NCBI RefSeq assembly: GCF_002332425.1
Contig: NZ_NRGS01000013.1
Span: 1 to 37,261 of the forward strand
Direction: 5' to 3'
Origin: Brachybacterium alimentarium
Lineage (GTDB): Bacteria > Actinomycetota > Actinomycetes > Actinomycetales > Dermabacteraceae
Length of the DNA stretch: 37,261 bases
A model generated the notes under the pieces. The model did no database searches and had not been told where the DNA came from. It saw only the letters and a program-made list of their open reading frames with translations. A program made the position numbers and the translations under genes. How positions within the stretch are numbered: the stretch's first letter is position 1; each line of letters begins with the position of its first letter. This document shows positions 10,045 through 18,925 of this stretch, one piece after another.

Positions 10045-11070
10045 ATGCGACGACGCACACTCCTCTCCCTCGCCTCCGCGACCGCCGTCGGCGGAGCGCT
10101 CGCCGCGTGCGGGCCCGCCGTGACCGGCGAGGACTCCGGCTCCGGCGACGGCTCGGGCTCCGGCACGGTCCGCGTGGGCCATGTGGCCTCCTCCCTCTTC
10201 GCTCCGCTGTACGTGGCCGACGCGAAGGGCTTCTTCGAGGCCGAGGGGCTCACCCTCGAGCTGACGCCGCTGAAGTCCGGCCAGGACGGCATCCCGATGC
10301 TCGCCAACGACCAGCTCGACGTGATGATCGCGGGCTTCAGCGCCGGCATGTTCAACGCCCTGGACCAGGGCCTCGCCTTCAAGATCGTCGGCTCCATGGG
10401 CATCTCCCCGGGCGACCCCGAGAACTCCCCGACGGCGCTCGAGGTCAGCCAGGAGCTGCTCGACGACGGCTCGATCTCCTCGGTCGCGGACCTCGAGGGA
10501 CGCAAGATCGGCGTGGCGGGCGGGCCCGGCGCGACCGGGGGCTACCTGCTCGCCGCGATGCTCGAGGAGGAGGGCCTGACGCTGAACGATGTCGAGGTCT
10601 CCAATCTCTCCACCCCGGACCAGGAGCCCGCCCTCACCAACGGCTCCGTGGACGCGGCGACCCCGTCGGCCCCCTTCTCCACCGCGATGGAGGAGGCCGG
10701 TGTCGCCTCCCCGCTCGCCGTGCCGAAGAAGGGCACCACCGGCACCGGCGTGCTGTACTCCGAGACGTTCGTCGGCGCTGAGCACGCCCAGGCGTTCTTC
10801 ACGGCTCTCGCCCAGGGTGCGCAGGAGCTCTCCGCGGACGGCGAGCAGAGCGACGAGGTCTACCAGATCCTGGCCGACACCCTCGGCCAGGCGGTCGACG
10901 TGCTCAAGGCCTCGCCGATGTACACCTACCTGCCCGACCTCTCCCCGCAGCCCGACCAGCTCGAGACGATGCAGACGGTGTGGATCGACGCCGAGCAGAT
11001 CACCTACACCGATCCGATCGATGTCTCCACCGTGGTCGACGCGAGCTTCGCCGAGGGCGCCTCCGCCTGA
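10045..11070 (+). CDS. Substrate-binding lipoprotein of SsuA/NMT1/THI5 type
   Basis: This 341-residue exported lipoprotein has an Arg-rich start and the lipobox LAAC, with Cys22 as the lipidated residue, followed by a Gly/Ser/Asp linker. The mature part begins TVRVGHVASSLFAPLYVADA and contains GFFEAEGLTLELTPLKSGQD and DVMIAGFSAGM. These are characteristic of the NMT1/SsuA family that binds alkanesulfonates, nitrate, taurine or thiamine-pyrimidine precursors. It is the third gene of the operon, 38 bp after the permease. The substrate is undetermined; no sulfonatase, nitrate or thiamine gene lies adjacent. Confidence 0.9.
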   Translation: MRRRTLLSLASATAVGGALAACGPAVTGEDSGSGDGSGSGTVRVGHVASSLFAPLYVADAKGFFEAEGLTLELTPLKSGQDGIPMLANDQLDVMIAGFSAGMFNALDQGLAFKIVGSMGISPGDPENSPTALEVSQELLDDGSISSVADLEGRKIGVAGGPGATGGYLLAAMLEEEGLTLNDVEVSNLSTPDQEPALTNGSVDAATPSAPFSTAMEEAGVASPLAVPKKGTTGTGVLYSETFVGAEHAQAFFTALAQGAQELSADGEQSDEVYQILADTLGQAVDVLKASPMYTYLPDLSPQPDQLETMQTVWIDAEQITYTDPIDVSTVVDASFAEGASA

Positions 11071-11086
11071 CTCCCCCCGGTCCTGC

Positions 11087-11728
11087 TCAGATCCAGCCCT
11101 GGCGCCTGGCGAGGGCGACCGCCTCGTGCCGGTTCGCGGCCTGCAGCTTCGCCTGGGCGCTGGAGAGGTAGTTGCGCACCGTGCCCTCGGCGAGGTGCGC
11201 GCGGCGGGCGATCTGCTCGATCGCGGCACCGTCCGCCGCGTACTCGAGCACGTCGGACTCCCGCGGCGTGAGCGGGGAGTCCCCGGAGGAGATCGTCTCC
11301 GCCGCGAGCTCCGGATCGATCGCCCGCCGCCCGGACGCCACGGAGCGCACCGCACGGGCCAGCTGATCCGCCGACGTCGTCTTGGGCAGGAAGCCCAGCA
11401 CGCCCTGGGCCAGCGCCCGCTTGAGGTACCCGGGGCGGGAATGCGAGGTGACGAGGAGGCAGCGGGTGGCCGGGGAGACCTCCGCGATCCGGGCGGCGAG
11501 CTCGAGCCCGTCCCCGTCGGGCAGCTGGAGGTCGAGCACCGCGACGTCGGGCTGCGCGGACCGCGCGAGGCGCACGCCGTCGGTGACCGTCGCCGCCTCC
11601 CCGCGCACGTCGAGGTCGTCCTCGAGGGAGAGCATCGTGGCCAGCGCCGAACGGATCAGGTTCTCGTCGTCGACGAGGATCACGCGCAGCGGGGCCGAGG
11701 CGGCAGCGTCGGCGGGATCAGGAGTCAT
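11087..11728 (-). CDS. NarL/LuxR-family response regulator
   Basis: The 213-residue protein has an N-terminal receiver with the acidic pair in VDDEN (about 19-23), phospho-acceptor Asp66 (VAVLDLQLPDGDG) and the conserved Lys in FLPK. A C-terminal LuxR-type HTH follows (LTPRESDVLEYAADGAAIEQ, then the recognition helix with EGTVRNYLSSAQAKL). It resembles DesR-like regulators. Its start overlaps the kinase stop by 4 bp, so the pair is co-translated. It converges with the upstream lipoprotein gene, with only 16 bp between stops. Targets may include the neighbouring membrane-protein gene or itself, but the sequence does not settle this. Confidence 0.93.
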   Translation of the reverse strand: MTPDPADAAASAPLRVILVDDENLIRSALATMLSLEDDLDVRGEAATVTDGVRLARSAQPDVAVLDLQLPDGDGLELAARIAEVSPATRCLLVTSHSRPGYLKRALAQGVLGFLPKTTSADQLARAVRSVASGRRAIDPELAAETISSGDSPLTPRESDVLEYAADGAAIEQIARRAHLAEGTVRNYLSSAQAKLQAANRHEAVALARRQGWI

Positions 11729-12894
11729 CGGTCGCCTCCCAGGGCATCGAAGCGGACATCGAGGGTGAAGGTGCCGCTCTCGCGGTGGATGCTCAGGGCG
11801 GAGCCTGCGCCGAGCCGCTCCCGCATCCCGATCAGCCCGCTGCCCTCGAGGACCTCGTCGGGCCCGGGGGAGCCGTCGTTGACCAGGGTGACACCGCCCG
11901 GTGAGAGGGTGATCGTCACGGCCGACGGATCGGCATGGCGCAGGATGTTGGTGCCGCCCTCGCGCAGCACCCAGGCCGCGGTGCCGGCGTGCCGTACCGG
12001 GACGTCGTCGGCCTCACCGTGGATCGTGACCTCCGCGTGGGCGGAGCGCAGCAGGGAGGCGGTGCCGCGCAGCTCGGTGGCCAGATCCGCCTCCCGATAG
12101 CCGCGCACCAGGGCCCGGATCTCGGAGAGGGAGGTGCGGGCGATCTGGGCGACCTCGCGCCCGTGGTCCACGGCCCGCGGATCCTCGCGCTCGGCGAGCT
12201 GCGCCACCAGCTCGGCCTTCACGGCGATCACCGAGAGGTCCCGGCCGGTCACGTCGTGCAGGTCGCGGGCGAAGCGCAGCCGCTCCTCGGCCACCGCGAG
12301 CTGGGCCTGGGCCTCGCGGGCGTCGTCGAGCTCCTGCACCATCGCGGCCAGCCACAGGGACAGCCGGATCGAGAGCACCGCGGCGAGCACGATCGCTCCG
12401 CAGGAGATCGCCAGCGGGACGGAGTGCTGCAGCAGGGCGGTCGCCACGGCGAAGACGGCAACGCCCGCGATGCCGATCTCCCACCGCCAGCGGAAGGCGG
12501 CCGTGGTGGTGAGTGTCGACAGGGAGATGACCAGGGGGAGAGCATCCGCGTCGCCGATCAGGGTCAGCCCGCCGATGAGGACCGCGGGCACGAGGGCGGC
12601 CAGCAGGATCGGGTCCACGGGGAGACGGCCCACCCGGCGGATCCCCCAGCGGTCCCGGCCGGGGGAGGCCTCCGCCGCGGCCCACGCCTCCAGGGAGCGC
12701 CAGCCCGACCATGCGCCGAGGGCGATCTGCACGATGAGGAGGACGGTGGCGGCCGGTTGGACGGCCAGCAGCGCAGGGATCTTCGTGCCGTGGAACAGGG
12801 CGATGCCCAGCGGGAGCAGCACCAGCACGAGGACGACGGACCATGCCGTGTACGCGTAGAAGACGCGCCACTGGCGGCCGAGGGTGGTGTCCAC
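11725..12894 (-). CDS. HisKA_3-type sensor histidine kinase
   Basis: The kinase pairs with the response regulator it overlaps. The N-terminal half has about six hydrophobic segments with little periplasmic sequence, suggesting a membrane-embedded sensor. A dimerisation/phosphoacceptor helix follows, with the catalytic His (RFARDLHDVTGRDLSVIAVK; His213 from the chosen start). The N-box region is REGGTNILRHA and the G-box region is GSGLIGMRERLGAGS. I chose GTG 12894 because GAGAGG lies 6 bases upstream; a TTG 24 bases further upstream would add eight residues but lacks a Shine-Dalgarno sequence. That gives 389 residues. The signal is unknown; the architecture resembles DesK. Confidence 0.9.
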   Translation of the reverse strand: MDTTLGRQWRVFYAYTAWSVVLVLVLLPLGIALFHGTKIPALLAVQPAATVLLIVQIALGAWSGWRSLEAWAAAEASPGRDRWGIRRVGRLPVDPILLAALVPAVLIGGLTLIGDADALPLVISLSTLTTTAAFRWRWEIGIAGVAVFAVATALLQHSVPLAISCGAIVLAAVLSIRLSLWLAAMVQELDDAREAQAQLAVAEERLRFARDLHDVTGRDLSVIAVKAELVAQLAEREDPRAVDHGREVAQIARTSLSEIRALVRGYREADLATELRGTASLLRSAHAEVTIHGEADDVPVRHAGTAAWVLREGGTNILRHADPSAVTITLSPGGVTLVNDGSPGPDEVLEGSGLIGMRERLGAGSALSIHRESGTFTLDVRFDALGGDR

Positions 12895-12950
12895 GTCAGT
12901 CCTCTCATGATCGCCCAACGGATGGACGGCCTGGTGGGGAGCCTATCGGC

Positions 12951-13460
12951 TCAGATGATCGCCGCGAGGAACAGGCTGCCGAAGATGCCGAAGGCGATCC
13001 CCCAGGCGATGATCGAGATGCCCATCCACAGGTACACCTTGCCGCGGGCGGCACCGAGGGCCACCAGCGCAGGGCCGGACAGCTGGGAGGCGACGACGAA
13101 CGGGCCCAGCAGGCACACGCCCGGCACCCCGTACTTCTCGAGCGCCGTGGCGACCTTCTGCCGGAACCGCGAGGGCTGGGCGTCGCCCTCCGTCGCCCCC
13201 GTGCGCCGGCTGCGGCCAGCGGTGACCGCGTCACGGGCGCGACCGGACAGGGCGATGGCGGCGAAGGTCGCGAGCAGGTTCCCGGCCACGGCCGCGGGGA
13301 TCGCGATCGCCGGGTGGATGCCGAGAGAGGAGCCGAGGAAGCTGCCGAGATAGGACTCGATGAACGGGATCGCGCCGGCCGGGACGAGGGCGAGCACCTG
13401 CTGCCATGGTTCGAGGCCGGAGACGAGGGTGTGGAGCTGGGCGAGGAGGTCCTGGAACAT
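12951..13460 (-). CDS. Small-multidrug-export-type membrane protein
   Basis: The 169-residue protein has hydrophobic segments around residues 22-40, 50-75, 112-132 and 140-168. The short motif KYGVPGVCLLGPFVVASQLS and ALVALGAARGKVYLWM match the Sm_multidrug_ex family (PF06695), as recalled from family knowledge. A polar loop rich in Arg and Ser (about 76-98) separates the two halves. Despite the family name, transport activity is poorly established. It lies 56 bp upstream of the kinase on the same strand and may share a transcript with the two-component pair. Confidence 0.75.
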   Translation of the reverse strand: MFQDLLAQLHTLVSGLEPWQQVLALVPAGAIPFIESYLGSFLGSSLGIHPAIAIPAAVAGNLLATFAAIALSGRARDAVTAGRSRRTGATEGDAQPSRFRQKVATALEKYGVPGVCLLGPFVVASQLSGPALVALGAARGKVYLWMGISIIAWGIAFGIFGSLFLAAII

Positions 13461-13722
13461 GAGGGGTCCTTCCGAGGTGTGGTGGCCGCGCTTCTGTCGT
13501 GGCGTGCCTGTCGTGGCCTGCGTGGCGTCCGAGGCTTGGTTGATGCCTCTACTGTCCGTCGGCGGGGCTGCTGCCAGTAGAGCTCCCTCTCACCGGCATC
13601 GATGGGTCCGTCACCGGCCACCCATGAGAAATGTCAGGGGTGCGCGGCGACGGGGGCGCCGAGCGGGCCGCGGCGTCGAGTATTCAGCTGACTCCACAGC
13701 TCTTCTGGGTCACCCTGAGGAC

Positions 13723-15396
13723 ATGGCACACCTCGACATCGCCGGCATCGACTACACGCTGGCCGACGGCAGACCCCTGCTGAGCGACGTCTCCTTCCGA
13801 GTAGGCGAGGGCGCGCGGGTGGCGCTCATCGGGGCCAACGGTGCCGGCAAGACCACTCTGCTGCGCCTCATCACCGGCGACCTGACCCCGGATTCGGGGG
13901 CCATCACGCAGGACGGGACGCTCGGGATCATGCGACAGTTCCTCGCCGGCGGCACGGTGCGGGAGCTGCTCCTGTCGGTCTCGCCTCCGACGCTTCGCCG
14001 CGCGGCCGCCGCCGTCGATCGCTCCGAACAGGCGATGGTGCACAGCGATTCGACGGCCGCGCAGATGGACTACGCGGCCGCGCTCGCCGGCTGGGGCGAG
14101 GCCGGAGGCTACGAGGCCGAGGTGCTGTGGGACGTCTGCACGATGGCCGCGCTCGGAGAGACGTTCGAGGGCTGCCGGGACCGTCCCGTGCCGTCGCTCT
14201 CCGGCGGAGAGCAGAAGCGCCTCGCGCTGGAGGCCCTGCTGCGCGGGCCCGACGAGATGCTGCTGCTGGACGAGCCGGACAACTTCCTCGACGTGCCCGG
14301 CAAACGCTGGCTCGAGGAGCGTCTGTTCGAGTCCGACAAGAACGTGCTGTTCGTCAGTCACGACCGCGAGCTGCTGGCCCGCACCGCGACCGCCGTCGTC
14401 ACCCTCGAGCTGGGGGCTGCAGGGAACACCGCCTGGACGCACCCGGGCGGGTTCGCGAGCTACCAGCAGGCCCGCGAGAAGCGGTTCGAACGGCTGGACG
14501 AGCTGCGCCGGCGGTGGGACGAGGAACATGCGAAGCTGCGTGCCCTGGTGCAGATGTACAAGCAGAAGGCCGCTTACAACTCGGACATGACGTCGCGCTA
14601 TCGGGCCGCGCAGACCCGCCTGGCCCGCTTCGAGGACGCCGGGCCGCCCGAGCAGCAGCCGCGGGAGCAGAAGCTCGCCATGCGCCTGCGGGGCGGACGC
14701 ACCGGCAAGCGCGCGGTGGTGTGCCAGGACCTCGAACTGGTCGACCTCATGCTCCCCTTCAACCTCGAGGTGCGCTTCGGCGATCGCGTGGCCGTGCTCG
14801 GCTCCAACGGCTCTGGCAAGTCGCACTTCCTGCGCCTGCTCGCCGCCGGCGGCAGCGATCCCGAGCCCGAGCATCTCCCGGTCTCCGACGTGCCGATCGA
14901 ACCGGTGGAGCACACGGGTACGGCCCGGCTCGGAGCGCGCGTACGCCCGGGATGGTTCGCCCAGACCCACGGTCGGGCCGACCTCGCGGGACGGACCCTG
15001 CTGGACATCCTGCACCGCGGGGACGAGCACCGTGCCGGCAGGCCGCGTGAGGAGGCCGCCCGGGTGCTGGCCCGCTACGAGCTCGCCCGCGCCGCCGAGC
15101 AGACCTTCGACTCGCTCTCCGGCGGGCAGCAGGCGAGGTTCCAGATCCTCCTGCTCGAGCTGGGCGGGGCGAGTCTGCTGCTGCTCGACGAGCCCACCGA
15201 CAACCTCGACCTCGAATCGGCCGACGCCCTCCAGCAGGCTCTGGCCACCTTCGAGGGGACGGTCATCGCCGTCACCCACGACCGCTGGTTCGTGCGTGAT
15301 GTCGACCGGTTCCTGGTGTTCGGCGCCGACGCCGAGGTGTACGAGTCCGACGTGCCCGTCTGGGACGAGACGCGGGTCCAGCGCGTCCGCGGCTGA
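13723..15396 (+). CDS. ABC-F family ATPase
   Basis: This soluble protein has two ABC domains and no membrane segments, as in ABC-F proteins that act on ribosomes (translation factors or antibiotic-resistance proteins). Domain 1 has GANGAGKT, LSGGEQKR and LLLDEPDNFLD. Domain 2 has GSNGSGKS, LSGGQQARF and LLLDEPTDNLD. A charged linker of about 90 residues (RWDEEHAKLRALVQMYKQKA and onward) joins them. ATG 13723 has GAGG 5 bases upstream and gives 557 residues, so the longer upstream open frame is not used. The first Walker B has DEPDNFLD instead of DEPTNHLD. It stands alone between divergent neighbours. Whether it protects against an antibiotic cannot be told from sequence alone. Confidence 0.9.
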   Translation: MAHLDIAGIDYTLADGRPLLSDVSFRVGEGARVALIGANGAGKTTLLRLITGDLTPDSGAITQDGTLGIMRQFLAGGTVRELLLSVSPPTLRRAAAAVDRSEQAMVHSDSTAAQMDYAAALAGWGEAGGYEAEVLWDVCTMAALGETFEGCRDRPVPSLSGGEQKRLALEALLRGPDEMLLLDEPDNFLDVPGKRWLEERLFESDKNVLFVSHDRELLARTATAVVTLELGAAGNTAWTHPGGFASYQQAREKRFERLDELRRRWDEEHAKLRALVQMYKQKAAYNSDMTSRYRAAQTRLARFEDAGPPEQQPREQKLAMRLRGGRTGKRAVVCQDLELVDLMLPFNLEVRFGDRVAVLGSNGSGKSHFLRLLAAGGSDPEPEHLPVSDVPIEPVEHTGTARLGARVRPGWFAQTHGRADLAGRTLLDILHRGDEHRAGRPREEAARVLARYELARAAEQTFDSLSGGQQARFQILLLELGGASLLLLDEPTDNLDLESADALQQALATFEGTVIAVTHDRWFVRDVDRFLVFGADAEVYESDVPVWDETRVQRVRG

Positions 15397-15405
15397 GGAG
15401 AGAGT

Positions 15406-15427
15406 CCTGAGGGGAGAACCCCGCAGG
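15406..15427 (+). terminator. Weak hairpin after the ABC-F gene
   Basis: CCTG-A-GGGG pairs with CCCC-G-CAGG across a 4-base loop, with one mismatch. It begins 10 bases beyond the ABC-F stop and lacks a T-tract. Confidence 0.4.
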
Positions 15428-15471
15428 AGTGATCCCGTCCACACACCCCGCACCTGGCCTGTGACGTTTGT

Positions 15472-15496
15472 TTCTCCGGATGAACAAGTTCTCCGG
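15472..15496 (+). repeat. Direct repeat TTCTCCGG x2 ahead of metN
   Basis: TTCTCCGG occurs at 15472-15479 and again at 15489-15496, offset by 17 bases, 32 bases before the preferred metN GTG. It could be a regulator half-site pair. No SAM riboswitch core was recognisable in this short leader. Confidence 0.35.
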
Positions 15497-15527
15497 GCAG
15501 GGCGGGGCGGGGTGCTTGACTTCGGGG

Positions 15528-16544
15528 GTGATCACTCTCGATGGCCTCACGAAGGTCTTTCCCGCACCCGGCGGGGGAGACCCCGTCGTCGCGCTCGGCG
15601 GGATCGACCTCCACCTCGAACCGGGGCGCGTGCACGGCATCGTCGGCCGCTCCGGCGCCGGCAAGTCGACGCTCATCCGCTGCCTGACGGGGCTCGAGAA
15701 GCCCACGACCGGGCGGGTCGAGGTGGACGGCACCGACGTGGCCGCGCTCGAGGGCAAGGAGCTGCGCGCCGCGCGCCGCAACATCGGCATGGTGTTCCAG
15801 CACGCGAACCTGCTGGACTCCCGCACCGCCGCCCAGAACATCGCCCATCCGCTCGAGATCGCCGGGGTGCCCCGCGCCGAGCGCGAGCGCCGCGTCGCCG
15901 AGCTGGTCGAGCTCGTGGGGCTGAGCGGGCGCGAGCACAACCATCCCGCCCAGCTCTCCGGCGGCCAGATCCAGCGTGTGGGCATCGCCCGCGGCCTGGC
16001 CGCGGAGCCCAAGGTGCTGCTGTGCGACGAGCCCACCAGCGCGCTCGACGGCTCCACCACCCAGCAGATCCTCGATCTCATCGCCGATCTGCGGGAACGT
16101 CTCGGGATCACGGTCGTGATCATCACCCACGAGATGGGTGTGGTGCGCGAGGTCTGCGACACCGTGACCCTGCTGGAGAACGGCCGTGTGGCCCAGACCG
16201 GGACCCTGCTCGAGGTGGCGGGGGATCCGCAGGGTCCGCTGTCCGGCGAGCTGATCCCGCTGCCGCCGGCCCCCACCGGCATCGATGCGGTGCTCGTGAA
16301 CTGCGACTACGGGCAGACGGGCTGCTTCCGCACCAACGAGGACCTGGTGCAGCTGGCCGCCGAGCACGGCGCTCACGCGAGCATCGTCGCCGGGATCATC
16401 GAGACCATCAGCGGCCGCCAGGTGGGCCGGGTCCAGCTCGCCCTGCAGAACCATTCCGGTGAGCCCATCAGCCGGGAGGGCCTCGCCGCCTTCCTGCACG
16501 AGCTCGACGCCGAGGGCGTCGTCGCCAAGGAGGTGACCACGTGA
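15528..16544 (+). CDS. metN: Methionine importer ATPase MetN
   Basis: MetN drives D/L-methionine uptake with MetI and MetQ. From GTG 15528 the protein has 338 residues starting with VITLDGLTKVFP. It shows Walker A GRSGAGKS (40-47), LSGGQIQRVGIARGLA and Walker B VLLCDEPTSALD. A C-terminal NIL/ACT-like methionine-sensing domain begins near residue 245 and includes VNCDYGQTGCF. This NIL domain gives trans-inhibition by intracellular methionine in known MetN proteins. The start is uncertain: ATG 15480 would add 16 unrelated residues, and neither has a clear Shine-Dalgarno sequence. Its stop overlaps metI. Confidence 0.94.
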   Translation: MITLDGLTKVFPAPGGGDPVVALGGIDLHLEPGRVHGIVGRSGAGKSTLIRCLTGLEKPTTGRVEVDGTDVAALEGKELRAARRNIGMVFQHANLLDSRTAAQNIAHPLEIAGVPRAERERRVAELVELVGLSGREHNHPAQLSGGQIQRVGIARGLAAEPKVLLCDEPTSALDGSTTQQILDLIADLRERLGITVVIITHEMGVVREVCDTVTLLENGRVAQTGTLLEVAGDPQGPLSGELIPLPPAPTGIDAVLVNCDYGQTGCFRTNEDLVQLAAEHGAHASIVAGIIETISGRQVGRVQLALQNHSGEPISREGLAAFLHELDAEGVVAKEVTT

Positions 16545-17236
16545 TGGAGTGGCTCCAGAACCCGGTCTTCTCGACCTGGGATCCCAACACCAGTCTGTGG
16601 TCGAACGCCCTGATCACGCTCTACATGACCGCCGGCACGATGCTGTTCGCGACCCTGGTGGGCCTGCCCTTGGGTGTGCTGCTGTTCGAGACGGAGAAGG
16701 CCCACGGGTCGCTGGCCCGCTGGGTCAACCGCGTCGTCGGCTTCATCGTCAACGTCGGCCGCTCGTTCCCGTTCATCATCCTGATCATCGCGCTGATCCC
16801 CGTGACCCGCTTCGTCGTGGGCCGCGTGACCGGGCCGAACGCCGCGATGTTCGCGCTCACGGTCTCCGCGATCCCGTTCCTCGCCCGCCTCATCGAGATC
16901 AACCTGCGCGAGATCTCCGCCGGCAAGATCGAGGCCACCCAGATGATGGGCGCCTCGCGCTGGCAGGTGATCCGGCAGGTGCTCCTGCCCGAGGCGCTGC
17001 CCGGCATCATCGGCTCGCTGACCACCACCACCATCACCGTCATCGGCTACACGGCCATGGCCGGGGTGGTGGGCGGCAAGGGCCTCGGCGACCTCGCGAC
17101 CCGCATGGGCTACCAGAGCTACGACAACGTCGTGATGGTCGCGACCGTCGTACTGCTGGTGGTCATGGTCATCGTCATCCAGGCCTTCGGCACCTTCCTC
17201 GGCAAGGCCGTCGACCACCGCGCCCGCCAGTCCTGA
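16544..17236 (+). CDS. metI: Methionine importer permease MetI
   Basis: The 230-residue membrane protein has about five hydrophobic segments. Characteristic MetI stretches include VGRSFPFIILIIALIPVTR, the coupling loop KIEATQMMGASRWQVIRQV and GYTAMAGVVGGKGLGDLA. ATG 16544 overlaps the last base of the metN stop; a GTG 3 bases earlier is possible. It lies between metN and metQ. Confidence 0.95.
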   Translation: MEWLQNPVFSTWDPNTSLWSNALITLYMTAGTMLFATLVGLPLGVLLFETEKAHGSLARWVNRVVGFIVNVGRSFPFIILIIALIPVTRFVVGRVTGPNAAMFALTVSAIPFLARLIEINLREISAGKIEATQMMGASRWQVIRQVLLPEALPGIIGSLTTTTITVIGYTAMAGVVGGKGLGDLATRMGYQSYDNVVMVATVVLLVVMVIVIQAFGTFLGKAVDHRARQS

Positions 17237-17268
17237 CCCGTTCCCGTCTGCACCCCTAGGAGATCCCC

Positions 17269-18123
17269 ATGTCCGTCAGCTCTGCGTTCCCCCGCCGCAC
17301 CCTGTTCGCCCTGTCCGGCACCGGCCTCGGCGCCCTCGCCCTGGCCGCCTGCGGCGCCGGCGGCCCCGAGGGACCCGAGGAGGAGGACGGCGTCACCACC
17401 ATCGAGGTGGGCGCCTCGCCCTCCCCGCACGGTGACATCCTCCAGTTCGTGCAGGACAACCTCGCGGCCGACGCCGGGCTCTCCCTGAACATCACGCCGT
17501 ACACCGACTACCAGCTCCCGAACACGGCGCTGAACGACGGCGACCTCGACGCGAACTTCTACCAGACCCCGAACTTCCTGGAGTCCCAGGTGGAGGAGAA
17601 GGGCTACGAGTTCCACGGCTTCGACGGCGTGCACATCGAGCCCATGGGTCTGTACTCCGAGACCATCACGAGCCTGGACGAGCTGGAGGACGGCGACGAG
17701 ATCGCGATCTCGAACGATCCCGCCAACCGCGGGCGCGGCCTGAGCCTGCTCGCCGACAACGACGTGATCACCCTCGCCGAGGGCGTGGACCCGGTCGACG
17801 TGACCACCGGCGACATCGAGGACAACCCCAAGAACCTCACGTTCACCGAGATCGAGGCCGCGCAGATCCCGCGCACGCTCTCCGACTTCGCCGCGGGCGT
17901 CGTCAACGGCAACTACGCGCTCGAGGCCGGGCTCAAGCCCTCCGAGGAGGCCATCGTGCTCGAGCAGGGCGAGGACAGCCCGTACTCGAACATGCTGGTG
18001 TGCCGCGAGGCGGACAAGGACAACGCCGGCATCGTGAAGCTCGACGAGCTGCTGCACAGCGACGAGGTCAAGGCGTTCATCGAGGAGACGTACACCGACG
18101 GCTCGGTCATCCCCGCCTTCTGA
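17269..18123 (+). CDS. metQ: Methionine-binding lipoprotein MetQ
   Basis: The 284-residue lipoprotein has a twin-Arg-containing start (FPRRTLFAL), a hydrophobic core and the lipobox LAAC (Cys28). The mature domain matches NlpA/MetQ: TIEVGASPSPHGDILQFVQ, the YTDYQLPNTALNDGDLDANF stretch and EIAISNDPANRGRGLSLL. AGGAGA lies 7 bases before the ATG. It is the last gene of metNIQ, although the downstream SDR gene follows after only 13 bp. Confidence 0.95.
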   Translation: MSVSSAFPRRTLFALSGTGLGALALAACGAGGPEGPEEEDGVTTIEVGASPSPHGDILQFVQDNLAADAGLSLNITPYTDYQLPNTALNDGDLDANFYQTPNFLESQVEEKGYEFHGFDGVHIEPMGLYSETITSLDELEDGDEIAISNDPANRGRGLSLLADNDVITLAEGVDPVDVTTGDIEDNPKNLTFTEIEAAQIPRTLSDFAAGVVNGNYALEAGLKPSEEAIVLEQGEDSPYSNMLVCREADKDNAGIVKLDELLHSDEVKAFIEETYTDGSVIPAF

Positions 18124-18136
18124 GTAGCCTGGGGCG

Positions 18137-18925
18137 ATGACCCTCCCTGAGCCCCCGGAGTCCTCCAGCCGCCCGCTGTCCGGCCGTCGTGCCCTGATCA
18201 CAGGCGCGAGCCGTGGGATCGGGGCGGACATCGCCCGGGCCTTCGCGGCCGCCGGCGCGGATCTCGTGCTCACCGCACGGGACGCCTCCGCCCTGGAGGA
18301 GCCCGCCGGGCGCCTGGCGAGCGAGCACGGGGTCCGCATCGCGGTGCTCGCGGCGGACCTCGCCGCTCCCGAGGTGCCGGACCGTCTCTGGGGCGACGCC
18401 GCAACGCTGCTCGGCGGGCTCGACGTGCTCGTCAACAACGCCGGCATCTCCCATCCGGAGACGGTCGACCAGCTGGACAGCGCGCACTTCGACGAGACCC
18501 TGCGGGTGAACCTGCGTGCTCCCGCCCTGCTCGCCGCACGGGCGGGAGCGGCGATGGCCGCAGCGGGCGGCGGCGCGATCATCACGATCGCCTCCGCCGC
18601 CGCACTGCGCCCCCTGGCCGAGCACTACGCCTACAGCACCGCCAAGGCCGGCCTGGTGATGGCCACCCGCACCCTCGCTCTCGAGCTGGGGCCGCAGGGT
18701 GTGCGCGCCAACTCGATCTGCCCCACCGTCGTGCTCACCGACATGGGGCAGAGGGTGTGGGGCGACCAGCCGGACAAGGCCGCCCCGATGCTCGCCCGCA
18801 TCCCGCAGTCCCGCTTCGCGCAGCCCCATGAGGTCTCCGACGTCGCCGTCTGGCTCGCGTCCGATGCCGCCTCGATGGTCAGCGGCACGGAGATCCCGGT
18901 CGACGGCGGCTACCTGATCAGCTGA
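18137..18925 (+). CDS. Short-chain dehydrogenase/reductase
   Basis: This 262-residue classical SDR has the NAD(P)-binding GASRGIG (about 23-29), NNAG, the catalytic Ser in ITIAS with Tyr and Lys in YSTAK (spacing Ser-x12-Tyr-x3-Lys), and a C-terminal VSGTEIPVDGGYL typical of FabG-like enzymes. The substrate cannot be predicted. It follows metQ closely and is probably cotranscribed with metNIQ without an obvious metabolic link. The last codons run into a palindrome shared with the converging peptidase gene. Confidence 0.9.
   Translation: MTLPEPPESSSRPLSGRRALITGASRGIGADIARAFAAAGADLVLTARDASALEEPAGRLASEHGVRIAVLAADLAAPEVPDRLWGDAATLLGGLDVLVNNAGISHPETVDQLDSAHFDETLRVNLRAPALLAARAGAAMAAAGGGAIITIASAAALRPLAEHYAYSTAKAGLVMATRTLALELGPQGVRANSICPTVVLTDMGQRVWGDQPDKAAPMLARIPQSRFAQPHEVSDVAVWLASDAASMVSGTEIPVDGGYLIS

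Noticed and set aside
12895..12918. TTG start for the histidine kinase
   Set aside because: It has no ribosome-binding site, whereas GTG 12894 has GAGAGG at 6 bases.
15397..15527. SAM riboswitch before metN
   Set aside because: The leader is short and I could not find the conserved core or stems of a SAM-I or SAM-IV element. A covariance-model search would settle it.
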